From CAZDQL01 sp964507325 (GTDB lineage: Bacteria; Planctomycetota; UBA1135; GCA-002686595), in assembly GCA_964507325.1 (NCBI GenBank), contig CAZDQL010000048.1, positions 1 to 47,750 of the forward strand: a DNA stretch of 47,750 nucleotides, given 5' to 3'. Shown here piece after piece: positions 38,869 to 47,094 of this stretch. The notes below the pieces were generated by a model. It had not been told where the DNA came from and ran no database searches. It saw only the letters and a list, made by a program, of their open reading frames with translations. The first letter of the stretch is position 1. Each line of letters starts with the position of its first letter. The translations under genes were made by a program, and so were the position numbers.

Positions 38869-41800
38869 TCACCGCTGGCTGTCCAGGACCTCGAGCAGGG
38901 CGCCCAACCAGGCGTCCCGCTCCGCGCCCGCGGGCGGCGGATCTTCGAGCTCGGTGCCCAGGAGCTTCTCCAGCTCGCGCCTGGCGCGCTCCACCAACCA
39001 GGGCTCTACGCGTCGCATCAGCTCCACGTAGAAGCCGATCGCGTCGCGCGATCCGCCCTCGGCGAAGGCCTCCGGCGGCGGTGCGTGCACGCCGGCCGCC
39101 TCCGCCGCGGCCCACAGCCACACCTGGGAGTCGTCGTGGCGTACCCCGTCCCACCAGCGGAACCAGGCCTCGGCGGGATCCACCTCCCCGCGCATGTCGA
39201 CGCAGGTCAGGATCGCCAGCTCGCGCCCCGCCTGGGTGTCGGTGGGCTCCTCCGCCAGGACCCGGATCAGGACGGGAGCCGACCCCGGAACCCCTTGGCG
39301 GGCGAGCAGCAGGGCCGCCTCGCGCGCGAGCTCCGGGGAGGGGGAGCGCATCGCCAGGTAGAGGTCCTCCCAGGCCCCTTCCCCCAAGGCCAGGAGCCCC
39401 TGACGCAGGACCTCCTCGCCCCCCGGCGTGGCCCGGGTGCGCAGGAGGGTGAGCAGGAGCGGCGCGGTGCTCGGGTCCTCCAGGTGCATGAGCCCCCGCG
39501 CGGCCGCCAGACGGTGGCGCACGTTCGTGTCCCGGGCGGCAGCCACCAGGGCTTCGCGCGCCCCGACACCACCCAGCCGGCCGATCGACTCCAGGGCGGC
39601 GACGCGCACGTCGGAGTCGCTGAGTCGCGCGCGCACGATCAGCTCCGTGCGCAGCGCCTCGAGGCGAGCGTGGCCCGCCGCTTCGACGACGGCGATCTCC
39701 ACGTCGACCACCGGATCGCGCAGGAGCTGCATCAAGAGCGCTTCCTCTTCCTCCCCCGCCACCGGCGCCAGGGAGTAGGCCGCCACCCCGCGCAGGATCG
39801 GCCTGTTGTCGATCGCCGCCCGGCTGGCCAGCTCGACTCCGGAGGCGGAGAGCAGATCGACCAGCTCGGGCATCGCGTCGGCGGAGAAGGTGTCGTGCAG
39901 GACCTCGACCAGGCTCCAGAGGCGCTCCGAGGTCTCGGGGTCGGGGGCTCGGTCGCTGCGCAGTCCCGCCGCGGAGCGCGCGAGGCGCCCCAGGCGTTCG
40001 GCGCGGCCGGCGAACCAGCGCTCCTCGCCGAGCAGGTCGAGCAGCACCGGGAAGTCGGTGGTCTCGATCGCCGCCTCGTCGAGGTAGAGCTCCTCCAACG
40101 CCGCCACCCCGGGCTCGCGCTCCTCCGCGGGCAAGGCGCGCATGCGCTCGAAGATCAGGCCCTTGTAGCGCTGGGTGCGCTCCAGATCGCTGTGGTCGGC
40201 GCTCCACCAGACCCCTTCCACGCGGTACAGGGCGAGCTGGGAACCGTGGCGCTCGGGGTGCGGGAAGCGCTGCCAGACGAGGCGGTCCCTGAGGGCCCGG
40301 ATCGCGCCGACGGAGCGGTCGAACCACCCCTCCGCGGCGCCGGAGCCGAAGAGGAAGTTCTTGCCGCGTCCCGCGACGCGCACCTCGAGGGTGCGCCCGC
40401 GGTCGATCATGGTGCCCCGCGGCCCCGGCAGGCGCTCCAGGCCGAAGAGCCCCTCGGCGTCCAAGAGGTGCAGGAGGTCGCGCGCCTCGAGCTCGCCGAG
40501 GAAGAAGAGCTCCCCCGCGTCCGCCCGGGCGCTGGGAGCCAGGTCGGGACCGACCAGGACGAAGGCCTCCCCCCGCTCGCGATCGAGGAAGGCGACCGAG
40601 AGGGTGCGCTCGTCCCCCGCCTGGAGGGAGATCACCGCGCGCGAGGCGACGAATCCGTCGCGGTTGGCGAGCCACCACTCCCCCCAGGCGGGCCCGTTCG
40701 AGCCGAAGGAGACGCCGCTGATCTGAGTCAGGCGCCGGATCGCCGGCTCGCGCAGGGCCTCGAAGTCGTCGAAGAACTCGAAGCCGGAGACCACCTCGAC
40801 CAGCCGGCGAGCCACGTCGCCGTCGAGCCAGGGGGAAGAGGTGGCGCTCTCCGAGCGGAAGCCGATCCCCGCCAGGGCGGCCGCACAGCTCCCCGAGACG
40901 AAGGGGTCGTTGGCGTCGAGGCCGCGCAAGAGGGCTTCGGTGTGGCGCTCGTGCAGGATCGGACGCAGGCTGCGGTCCTCCCGCTCCACGAGGGTCAGCA
41001 GGGCGTAGGCCCCGGGGCGCAACACCCAGCGCTCGCCGAAGACGCGCGCCAGGAGCTCGGCGTCGATCTCATCCCCTTCGAGGTTGGCCAGGGCGTCCAC
41101 CGCGCGCCAAGCCACCCGCGCCCGGGAATCCCCCAGGACTCCCAGCAGGAGCTCGGACCGCCGGGGGCTCTCGATCTCGGCCAACAGATCCACCGCCCGG
41201 TAGCGCGCGTCGCCGCGGTCGCTGGCGAGCAGGGGCGCGAGGAGCGGCACCAGGGAGGGGTCGGGATCGCGGGCGAGCACCCGCTGGGCGGTGTGGCGCA
41301 CCGGCGACTGGGGGTGGTCGAGCAGCTCGCAGAGCAGCTGCGGGGTGGCGCGTACCGGGTCGAGCTCCACGAGCTCGGTGACCGCCAGCGAGGCGGCCTT
41401 GGCAGGCATTCGGGTGCGCAGGCGGCGGACCACCTGCTCGGCGTCGTCGGGCACGCCGGTGCGCAGGAGCACCCGCACGCCGGTCAACACCATCGGAGCG
41501 CGGTCGGAGGCCAGCGCCACGCGTCCGGCGGCGCTCCCCGCTTCTCCCAGGGCGAGCAGGGTCTCGACCCCCTGGACCACGCGCGGGTCGTCGATGCGCC
41601 GCGCGGCTTCGATCTGCCGCAGGACCCCGTCGGCGGCGCGGGTCAGGGCGGGGTTCCCCTGCCGCGGGTCGGCACCCTGGGGTGCACCGGCGGGCGGATC
41701 GTGCGGGGTGCCCTCCCCCGGCGCAGCGACCACCTCGCCCCCCGGCCCGGTGGTCCCCTGGCGTTCCCCGGCGGGGAGATCGAGTCCGCCTCCTCCACCG

Positions 41801-42090
41801 CGCCTGCGATCCTGCCTGGGCAGGTAGTGGAGTCGCGGCTTGCGGCACACGCCGCACCAGGCGTTCTGCAAGCCGTTCTCCGCCGCGTAGTCGATCGCGG
41901 TGGTGTAATTCTTGACGTAGCAGACGGTACAGGTCAGGTGAGGTGCCAGATCCCCCCCCCCGCGCTCGGCGAGACCCGGAGGAGTGGTGTCCCTGCCGCC
42001 CCGGTCGGGCAGATCGAGCTGCCCGTGGACCGCGGGGGCCAGGAGGAGGGCCAGGAGCGGAAGGCGGAACGAGCGCAGCGGATCCGACAT
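38869..42090 (-). CDS. Large secreted HEAT-repeat protein with N-terminal CxxC-CxxC zinc-binding-like motif
   Basis: Protein of 1073 residues; ATG 42090 and signal peptide ending near PAVHGQ. The mature N-terminus has two CxxC pairs, C54/C57 (LTCTVCYVKNYTTAIDYAAE) and C79/C82 (AWCGVC), suggesting a zinc-ribbon-like or redox site outside the cytoplasm. Then come at least fifteen HEAT/PBS-lyase repeats in two blocks (about 140-440 and 700-950), for example DARYRAVDLLAEIESPRRSE, ARVAWRAVDALANLEGDE, DVRVAALESIGRLGGVGARE and VRHRLAAARGLMHLEDPS. A middle beta-rich region (about 460-640) separates the blocks. The end carries AWFRWWDGVRHDD, like the WW ending of the other HEAT protein. Coupled to the lytic transglycosylase gene; it may serve as an envelope scaffold. 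Confidence 0.88.
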   Translation of the reverse strand: MSDPLRSFRLPLLALLLAPAVHGQLDLPDRGGRDTTPPGLAERGGGDLAPHLTCTVCYVKNYTTAIDYAAENGLQNAWCGVCRKPRLHYLPRQDRRRGGGGGLDLPAGERQGTTGPGGEVVAAPGEGTPHDPPAGAPQGADPRQGNPALTRAADGVLRQIEAARRIDDPRVVQGVETLLALGEAGSAAGRVALASDRAPMVLTGVRVLLRTGVPDDAEQVVRRLRTRMPAKAASLAVTELVELDPVRATPQLLCELLDHPQSPVRHTAQRVLARDPDPSLVPLLAPLLASDRGDARYRAVDLLAEIESPRRSELLLGVLGDSRARVAWRAVDALANLEGDEIDAELLARVFGERWVLRPGAYALLTLVEREDRSLRPILHERHTEALLRGLDANDPFVSGSCAAALAGIGFRSESATSSPWLDGDVARRLVEVVSGFEFFDDFEALREPAIRRLTQISGVSFGSNGPAWGEWWLANRDGFVASRAVISLQAGDERTLSVAFLDRERGEAFVLVGPDLAPSARADAGELFFLGELEARDLLHLLDAEGLFGLERLPGPRGTMIDRGRTLEVRVAGRGKNFLFGSGAAEGWFDRSVGAIRALRDRLVWQRFPHPERHGSQLALYRVEGVWWSADHSDLERTQRYKGLIFERMRALPAEEREPGVAALEELYLDEAAIETTDFPVLLDLLGEERWFAGRAERLGRLARSAAGLRSDRAPDPETSERLWSLVEVLHDTFSADAMPELVDLLSASGVELASRAAIDNRPILRGVAAYSLAPVAGEEEEALLMQLLRDPVVDVEIAVVEAAGHARLEALRTELIVRARLSDSDVRVAALESIGRLGGVGAREALVAAARDTNVRHRLAAARGLMHLEDPSTAPLLLTLLRTRATPGGEEVLRQGLLALGEGAWEDLYLAMRSPSPELAREAALLLARQGVPGSAPVLIRVLAEEPTDTQAGRELAILTCVDMRGEVDPAEAWFRWWDGVRHDDSQVWLWAAAEAAGVHAPPPEAFAEGGSRDAIGFYVELMRRVEPWLVERARRELEKLLGTELEDPPPAGAERDAWLGALLEVLDSQR

Positions 42091-42290
42091 GGGATAGGGG
42101 GTGCTGGAACGAGGGGCCGGCGGCGGACAGAGGGGTCCTCCGGTGGGACCCGCTTCCTACCGCCCGAGCCCGCCCAGGATACGGGAGGAGACGCAGTCGG
42201 GGGTGGGATTGTCCCCTACGCGGTTACGCCATCGGCTCCTGGCCCCGGTGACCCCTGCAATGGCCTGGCAGGAGCTGCGTAAGCGCCGTC

Positions 42291-42310
42291 GGAGAGGTAC
42301 CCTGCTCTCC
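42291..42310. repeat. Inverted repeat just upstream of the -10 of the TPR-type gene
   Basis: GGAGAG and CTCTCC form a perfect 6-bp inverted repeat with 8-nt spacer, ending two bases before TAGGAT. It overlaps the spacer of the presumed promoter, as an operator would. Confidence 0.3.
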
Positions 42311-42311
42311 C

Positions 42312-42317
42312 TAGGAT
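42312..42317 (+). promoter_or_regulatory. Putative -10 element (TAGGAT) for the TPR-type gene
   Basis: TAGGAT lies 11 nt before the ATG at 42329, with no Shine-Dalgarno between. The same hexamer is found before the beta-lactamase-like gene (32934-32939). Confidence 0.35.
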
Positions 42318-42328
42318 CCCGCACCCCT

Positions 42329-43855
42329 ATGCGACGGAGAATCGTGATGTTCCCCTCGATCGCTCTTGCAACGTCCTTCCTTATCGCGACGCCGCCCGCG
42401 CTCGCCACGCACGCCGCCCCAACGGCGACGGGCCCCTCGATCGGGGCTCCGATGGAGCCTCGCGACGACGCCGACGACGCGATCAAGGCCGCGGGGGAGG
42501 ACGTGGAGAAGCTCCTGGAGCTGGCCCGCACCTGGCGCGCCGGGCGCAAGCAGGTGGAGGCCAAGAGGGCCCTCGAGCGGGTGCTCGAGATCGACCCCGA
42601 GAACGAGGAGGCCCACAAGGGGCTGCGCCACCGCCACTACGACGGCAAGTGGTTCAAGAGCTACGCCGCCCTGGCGGAGTACCGGCGCAACGAAGCCAAG
42701 CGCAAGGCGGACGCGGGCCTGGCCCGTCACGGGGACCAGTGGGTCCCGATCGCGGACCTGCCCTTCGTGCGCATGGGCTGGACCAAGACCCCCGACGGCG
42801 AGTGGATCAGCCCCCGCCGGGTCGCCGATGCAACCCTCGAGGAGGAGAGCCTGGCCGAGGGTCGCCAATTACGCCACGAGGACTCCTGCTGGGTGCACCC
42901 CGACGACTTCGACAATTGGCGTCAGGGGTTGTGGCTGTGCGGCGAGGAGTGGCTCGACCTCGAGAAGGCCAACGAGTACCACTCCAAGATCGGGACCTGG
43001 TGGCGCGCCCGCACGGAGCGCTTCGACGTGCTCTCCACCGTCAACCTGGCCACCCTGCTGGAGGTCCGCGGGCAGGTCGACTTCGCCTACGGGCACCTGC
43101 ACCGCATCTACGGGTTGCGGCCCGAATGGCGTCCGGAGGTCGTGGTGCTGAACAGCCTGGAGCAGTACAACACCTTCGCCGCCGGCTCGCAGGGGGCTTC
43201 GGGGATCCCGGTCGAGTCGTCGGGGTTCTCGTCGATGCACTACGCCTTCTTCGCGGACACCTGGGCCGACCTGAGCGTCAACCCGCCGCAGTACCAGGGG
43301 ACGGGGGTGGCCTACTGGGACGCCGCCGACGAGCAGATGAAGCACTTCGGGCCCCCCGCCGTGCGGCACGCCGCGGGGCTGGCCTACGTCGAGGCGATCG
43401 ACCCGAGCTGGATGACGATCAGCGAGGCGATGGCCTCGTCATCCCCCTTCGACCTGGGCGCCTTCTGGGCAGAGAAGAGGATCCCGCGCTGGCTGCGCCG
43501 CGGTGGCGCGACCTACGCCGAGCGCTACTTCCGCGACGACGAGGCGGAGGACCCCTGGAGGATGCGGGCCTGGTCCCTCTCCAGCCTCAAGAACCAGGGC
43601 TCCCTCGATTCGGTGGAGGACATCCTGGCCCACCAGCTCACCCTGGAGGACATCGAGGGCTCGGTCAAGCTGATCAACGAGGCGGGGCTCCTGGTCTCCT
43701 TCATGCTCGACGGTGAGTGCGAGCCGGTGACCAAGGCCCACGAAGCCTTCAAGACGGCCCTCGCCGAGGGGGGGGACGTGGCCAAGGCGGTCGAGGAGCT
43801 CGAGAAGGCCCTCGAGAAGAACGAGAAGGCGCTGAAGAAGTACGCGGGCTTCTAG
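42329..43855 (+). CDS. Secreted TPR-type protein resembling planctomycete DUF1570-like proteins, without HExxH
   Basis: Protein of 508 residues; ATG 42329, signal peptide with core FPSIALATSFLIATPPALA. Residues about 50-90 form a TPR-like helix pair (ARTWRAGRKQVEAKRALERV, LEIDPENEEAHKGLRHRHYD). Two repeated 'W-V-P/W-I-S/W-V-H-P' segments follow (HGDQWVPIADLPF, TPDGEWISPRRVAD, DSCWVHPDDFDNW), then a region like secreted DUF1570/peptidase-associated proteins (FDVLSTVNLATLLEVRGQVD; VVVLNSLEQYNTFAAGSQG). The position where relatives have HExxH reads RHAAGLAYVEAID, so no zinc site is present. The C-terminus is a charged coiled coil (AKAVEELEKALEKNEKALKK). It is followed after 11 bp by the M1 peptidase gene, likely an operon. 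Confidence 0.75.
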   Translation: MRRRIVMFPSIALATSFLIATPPALATHAAPTATGPSIGAPMEPRDDADDAIKAAGEDVEKLLELARTWRAGRKQVEAKRALERVLEIDPENEEAHKGLRHRHYDGKWFKSYAALAEYRRNEAKRKADAGLARHGDQWVPIADLPFVRMGWTKTPDGEWISPRRVADATLEEESLAEGRQLRHEDSCWVHPDDFDNWRQGLWLCGEEWLDLEKANEYHSKIGTWWRARTERFDVLSTVNLATLLEVRGQVDFAYGHLHRIYGLRPEWRPEVVVLNSLEQYNTFAAGSQGASGIPVESSGFSSMHYAFFADTWADLSVNPPQYQGTGVAYWDAADEQMKHFGPPAVRHAAGLAYVEAIDPSWMTISEAMASSSPFDLGAFWAEKRIPRWLRRGGATYAERYFRDDEAEDPWRMRAWSLSSLKNQGSLDSVEDILAHQLTLEDIEGSVKLINEAGLLVSFMLDGECEPVTKAHEAFKTALAEGGDVAKAVEELEKALEKNEKALKKYAGF

Positions 43856-43866
43856 CGGCTGGGTCC

Positions 43867-45246
43867 GTGAGCCCCACCAGTCGCGTCAGGGGCGGGTCCC
43901 CCGCCCTGGGTCTGTGTGCCCTGCTCGCGCTCTCGCAGAGCCCGGGGGAGCGCGGCATCGGTGACCCCTACTTCCCCGACCTGGGGGGAGGCGGCTACGA
44001 CACTCGGCACTACGACCTGGTGCTGGAGGTCGACATGCAGTCGCGGGCGATCGAGGCGGTGGCGACCCTGAGCTGCACGGCCCTGGACTCCCTCTCCTCC
44101 TTCAACCTCGACTTCCAGGGGCTGAAGGTCTCCTCGCTCGCGGTGGACGGGGAGGCGGCGGAGTTCCTGCGCGAGGGGCGCGAACTGACGGTCACCCCCG
44201 CCGAGCCGCTCGCGCAGGACGCCGAGTTCCTGGTGCGCGTCGCCTACGCGGGGATCCCCGTGCCGGTCGTGGACAGCTCCTCCCCCGTGGGAGGGGTCGG
44301 CTGGTGCTCCTTCGAGTCGGGGGTCTACGTGACGAGCCAGGTCGTGGGTGCCGCGTCCTGGTTCCCCTGCAACGACCACCCGCTGGACAAGGCCACCTAC
44401 TCGATCACCGTGACCGCGCCCAAGCCCTACACGGTGGCGGCCAACGGCCGGCTGGTGGAGGAGGTGGACCTGGAGGACCGGCGCCGCTTCACCTTCCGGG
44501 CGGCGCGCCCGATGGCCACCTACCTGGTCACGGTGAACATCGCCGAGTTCGAGGTGATCGAGGAGCAAGGCCCCCGCGGCCTGCCGATCCGCACCTACCA
44601 CCCCGTCGGCGCGAGCCCGAGGGAGCTGGCCCCCTTCCGCAGGCAGGGGGAGATCCTCGAGTTCCTCGAGACGCGCTTCGGGCCCTACCCCTTCGAGTCG
44701 GCGGGTGCGGTGATCGCCTACGAGTTCCTGGGCTTCGCCCTGGAGACCCAGACCCTGGTCGTCTACGGCCGCGGCATGACCGAGGAGATCATCGTCCACG
44801 AGCTGGCGCACCAGTGGTTCGGGGACTGCGTCAGCACCGCGAGCTGGAAGGACATCTGGCTGAACGAGGGCTTCGCCACCTACGCCGAGCACCTGTGGAC
44901 CGAGCACGAGCGGGGCGCCGAGGCCGCGGAGTACCGCGCGCGCCGGACCTACCAGCGTCTGCGCCGCCGCCGCGTGGGGCCCCCCGCCGATCCCGGCGTG
45001 CGCCAGCTCTTCAGCGACCGCACCTACCAGCGGGGCGCCTGGGTGCTGCACTGCCTGCGCCGGGAGGTGGGGGACGAGGTCTTCTTCGCCATCCTGCGCG
45101 AGTGGGTCCGCGCCCACCGCGACTCCGCCGCCTCCACGGAGGACTTCATCGCCCTGTGCGAGGCGAGGGCGGAGCGCGAGCTGGACGACTTCTTCGCCGG
45201 CGTCCTGTACGCGGCGGTCATCCCGCCCGACGCGCGCTACGAATGA
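43867..45246 (+). CDS. Secreted M1 family zinc aminopeptidase, short form
   Basis: Protein of 459 residues, starting at GTG 43867, 11 bp after the TPR-type gene; signal sequence about 1-27 (SPALGLCALLALSQS). The N-terminal beta domain (about 40-230) starts GYDTRHYDLVLEVDMQSRAI and includes AASWFPCNDHPLDKATYSIT and then VTAPKPYTVAANG, classic M1 features. The exopeptidase motif (GxMEN in most M1 enzymes) is represented by ALETQT with E293. The zinc site is H311-E312-x-x-H315 (IIVHELAHQWFGDCVS) and E334 in WLNEGFATYAEHLW. TYQRGAWVLHCLRREVGDEVF completes the helical domain; the long C-terminal domain of classical aminopeptidase N is absent. Unlike the LTA4H-like M1 protein at 9770-11224, the substrate-anchoring glutamate appears retained. 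Confidence 0.93.
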   Translation: MSPTSRVRGGSPALGLCALLALSQSPGERGIGDPYFPDLGGGGYDTRHYDLVLEVDMQSRAIEAVATLSCTALDSLSSFNLDFQGLKVSSLAVDGEAAEFLREGRELTVTPAEPLAQDAEFLVRVAYAGIPVPVVDSSSPVGGVGWCSFESGVYVTSQVVGAASWFPCNDHPLDKATYSITVTAPKPYTVAANGRLVEEVDLEDRRRFTFRAARPMATYLVTVNIAEFEVIEEQGPRGLPIRTYHPVGASPRELAPFRRQGEILEFLETRFGPYPFESAGAVIAYEFLGFALETQTLVVYGRGMTEEIIVHELAHQWFGDCVSTASWKDIWLNEGFATYAEHLWTEHERGAEAAEYRARRTYQRLRRRRVGPPADPGVRQLFSDRTYQRGAWVLHCLRREVGDEVFFAILREWVRAHRDSAASTEDFIALCEARAERELDDFFAGVLYAAVIPPDARYE

Positions 45247-45248
45247 GA

Positions 45249-45278
45249 GTGGCGGGGCCCCTGGGGGGACCCCGCCAC
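45249..45278. terminator. Strong hairpin between the convergent M1 and HMA genes
   Basis: GTGGCGGGG and CCCCGCCAC form a perfect 9-bp stem starting 3 nt after the M1 stop; the 12-nt loop contains C and G runs that can pair further. It is also 31 nt beyond the HMA gene stop, so it may end both transcripts. No T-run is present. Confidence 0.6.
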
Positions 45279-45309
45279 GTGCGGATCCGGGCTGGTGGGG
45301 CTCCGGTCT

Positions 45310-45621
45310 CTACTGGACCTTCCCGCTGAACCGGTCGGTCGCCGCGAGCGCCTCGACCAGGGCCTCCTCGGAGGTGCCCTTGTCGCAGGTGACCGTGGCG
45401 GTCTTCTTGCCGAAATCGATCTTCACGTCGTGGACGCCGTCGACGGAGGAGAGTGCTGACCGCACCCTCGGGGGGCAGCCGCCCGCTCACGTCATTCCGG
45501 ACACGGCCAGGGTCACCTTTTCGGTGTCCTGGACCTCGTAGGCGCTCGACTCGTCGGTGTTGGTGCAGGCGGAGACCGCCGCGCCACCCACGAGGAGCAT
45601 CAGGATGGGAAGGTACTTCAT
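45310..45621 (-). CDS. HMA-domain metal-binding lipoprotein, candidate selenoprotein (Sec at in-frame TGA)
   Basis: Read through one in-frame TGA, this is a 103-residue protein. The lipoprotein signal has core YLPILMLLVGGAAV and lipobox VSAC19. After a short linker the HMA fold begins KVTLAVSGMT; TGA (45489-45487) is codon 45, exactly where GMTC places its first cysteine. The frame continues AGGCPPRVRSALSSVDGVHD, then VKIDFGKKTATVTCDKGTSE and EALVEALAATDRFSGKVQ, a complete MerP/CopZ-like domain with the 'C-x-x-x-V-x-x-AL-x-x-V-x-GV' pattern in register. The motif would be Sec-AGG-C49, one residue longer than CxxC. A SECIS-like hairpin lies 18-38 nt after the TGA. Expected role: periplasmic, lipid-anchored binding of copper, mercury or a similar soft metal. 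The alternative is a nonsense mutation, in which case only 44 residues are made. ATG at 45621; no Shine-Dalgarno. Confidence 0.75.
45449..45469 (-). other. Candidate bacterial SECIS element
   Basis: On the minus strand, 18 nt after the TGA, GAGGGUGC pairs with GCACUCUC (8 bp, one G-U) around the 5-nt loop GGUCA. The loop begins 26 nt after the UGA, has G at its first two positions, and resembles the GGUC-containing loop on a UGC/GCA stem of the E. coli fdhF SECIS as I recall it. It codes for part of the HMA helix at the same time. Confidence 0.65.
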
Positions 45622-45632
45622 TGGATTCTTAC

Positions 45633-45649
45633 GGTATTGGGGGGGTACC
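45633..45649. promoter_or_regulatory. Possible metal-sensor operator next to the HMA gene
   Basis: GGTA and TACC arms flank a TT plus seven-G tract. The site lies 12-28 nt upstream of the HMA start codon. Arms of this kind around a G/C tract are typical of CsoR/RcnR-family operators, but no such regulator gene is visible here. Confidence 0.35.
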
Positions 45650-45809
45650 CCCGCACGACGCGGGATTTTCGTCGGGGCGTACGAGGGTACGGGGGAGTGC
45701 GTGACCGAGGAATCCGGTCCCGCGGACCCGGTTTCTTCCGGGCTCTGGAGGATAGCGGCGTCTTCCCCCCGATGCGAACGCACCGGCGCCGGGCCGGGCA
45801 TCCGCCGGC

Positions 45810-45828
45810 ATACCCCCCGGTATATCCT
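45810..45828 (+). promoter_or_regulatory. Palindrome and -10-like element upstream of the cystathionine gamma-synthase gene
   Basis: ATACC and GGTAT flank a four-C tract (45810-45823) and overlap TATATCCT, a good -10 element. This would give a leader of about 45 nt; GAGG near the ATG may serve as ribosome-binding site. The site resembles the one beside the HMA gene. Confidence 0.35.
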
Positions 45829-45878
45829 CTGAGGCTCGCGAACCCGCCCGGTCGCGGCCCGTACCCGAGGCACCCACC

Positions 45879-47081
45879 ATGAGCACCCCCCGCAACGCCC
45901 ACGGCAAGTTCGAGACGCGCGCCATCCACGCCGGTCAGGAGCCCGACCCGGTCACCGGAGCGGTGATGACCCCGGTCTACATGACCAGCACCTACGCCCA
46001 GCGGGCTCCGGCGGACCCGATCGGGGGTCACGAGTACTCGCGCACCTCGAACCCCACCCGCTCGGCGCTGCAGGAGAACCTGGCGTCGCTGGAGGGGGCG
46101 AACTGGGGCCTCTGCTTCTCGTCGGGCCTGGCGGCCACCAACGCCCTGCTCGACCGATTGGTGCCGGGGGACCAGGTGGTCTGCGGAGACGACCTCTACG
46201 GGGGGACCTACCGCATCTTCAAGCAGGTCTTCGAGCGCTACGGGATCGAGTTCCGCTTCGTGAACACGACCGACCTGGCGAACGTGGAGGCGGCGCTGAG
46301 CGAGAAGACGCGCTACGTATACATCGAGACGCCGAGCAACCCCTTGCTGCGCCTGACCGACATCGCGCGCGCGGCGGAGCTGGCGCACGGCAAGGGCGCC
46401 CTCCTGGTGGTCGACAACACCTTCGCCACCCCCTACCTGCAGCAGCCGATGGAGCTCGGCGCGGACATGGTGTTGCACTCCCTGACCAAGTACCTGGGGG
46501 GGCACTCCGACGTGGTGGGAGGGGCCCTGGTCGGTGACGACCAGGAGCTCTGCGACGAGTTGGCCTTCTTCCAGAACTCCGTCGGCGGCACCATCGGCCC
46601 CCTGGATTCCTTCATGGTGCTGCGCGGCACCAAGACCCTGGCGGTGCGCATGGACCGTCACTGCCTCAACGCTCTGGCCCTGGCGGAGCACCTGGAGCAG
46701 CACGAGCTGGTCGAGAGCGTGATCTACCCCGGCCTCGCGAGCCACCCCCAGCACGAGATCGCCGCGCGCCAGATGAAGGCCCCCGGCGGGATGCTCTCAT
46801 TCGAGCTGCGCGGCGGCGTCCCCGCCGGCGAGGCCTTCGCCATGGCCACGCGCATCTTCACCCTGGCGGAGTCCCTCGGCGGAGTCGAGTCCCTGGTGGA
46901 GACCCCGCCGAGCATGACCCACGCCAGCATCCCGGCGGAGGTGCGTCGGGCGGCGGGTCTAGCGGACGGCTTGGTGCGCCTCTCGGTCGGGATCGAGCAC
47001 GTGGACGACCTGCTCGAGGACGTGGAGCAGGCGCTGGTGGCCGCGGGGAAGGCGGCGGCTGCGGCGAGCGCGAAGGGGTGA
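45879..47081 (+). CDS. metB: Cystathionine gamma-synthase/gamma-lyase (Cys/Met metabolism PLP enzyme)
   Basis: Protein of 400 residues, the family's usual length. FETRAIHAGQEPDPVTGAV opens the protein. PVYMTSTYAQ and EYSRTSNPTRSALQENLASL carry the phosphate/cofactor-binding tyrosine and arginine, and CFSSGLAATNALLDRLVPGD, DDLYGGTYRIFKQVF and YIETPSNPLLRLTDI follow. LLVVDNTFATPYLQQPMELG contains the pyridine-N aspartate. K204 in HSLTKYLGGHSDVVGG is the PLP Schiff-base lysine. The end (PPSMTHASIPAEVRR, then GLVRLSVGIEHVDDLLEDVE) is typical. The enzyme makes or breaks cystathionine in transsulfuration. Synthase and lyase cannot be told apart reliably by eye; the symbol is provisional. The ATG at 45879 is preceded by GAGG. 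Confidence 0.9.
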   Translation: MSTPRNAHGKFETRAIHAGQEPDPVTGAVMTPVYMTSTYAQRAPADPIGGHEYSRTSNPTRSALQENLASLEGANWGLCFSSGLAATNALLDRLVPGDQVVCGDDLYGGTYRIFKQVFERYGIEFRFVNTTDLANVEAALSEKTRYVYIETPSNPLLRLTDIARAAELAHGKGALLVVDNTFATPYLQQPMELGADMVLHSLTKYLGGHSDVVGGALVGDDQELCDELAFFQNSVGGTIGPLDSFMVLRGTKTLAVRMDRHCLNALALAEHLEQHELVESVIYPGLASHPQHEIAARQMKAPGGMLSFELRGGVPAGEAFAMATRIFTLAESLGGVESLVETPPSMTHASIPAEVRRAAGLADGLVRLSVGIEHVDDLLEDVEQALVAAGKAAAAASAKG

Positions 47082-47094
47082 GGGGCGGGCTGGG

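Larger units (their letters stand above)
45622..45878. other. Divergent control region between the HMA gene and metB
   Basis: This 257-bp region between divergent starts contains both G/C-tract palindromes, a TATATCCT element for the rightward gene and several short repeats of the form GTACGGGG/GTACCCCC. No coding sequence or RNA gene was recognised in it. Confidence 0.5.

Noticed and set aside
38821..42282. Rightward frame of about 1150 codons opposite the large HEAT gene
   Set aside because: Shadow frame without domains; the opposite strand encodes clear HEAT repeats.
45557..45832. Rightward small frame in the HMA/metB gap
   Set aside because: It overlaps the HMA signal peptide antisense and the control region, and has no ribosome-binding site or recognisable motif.
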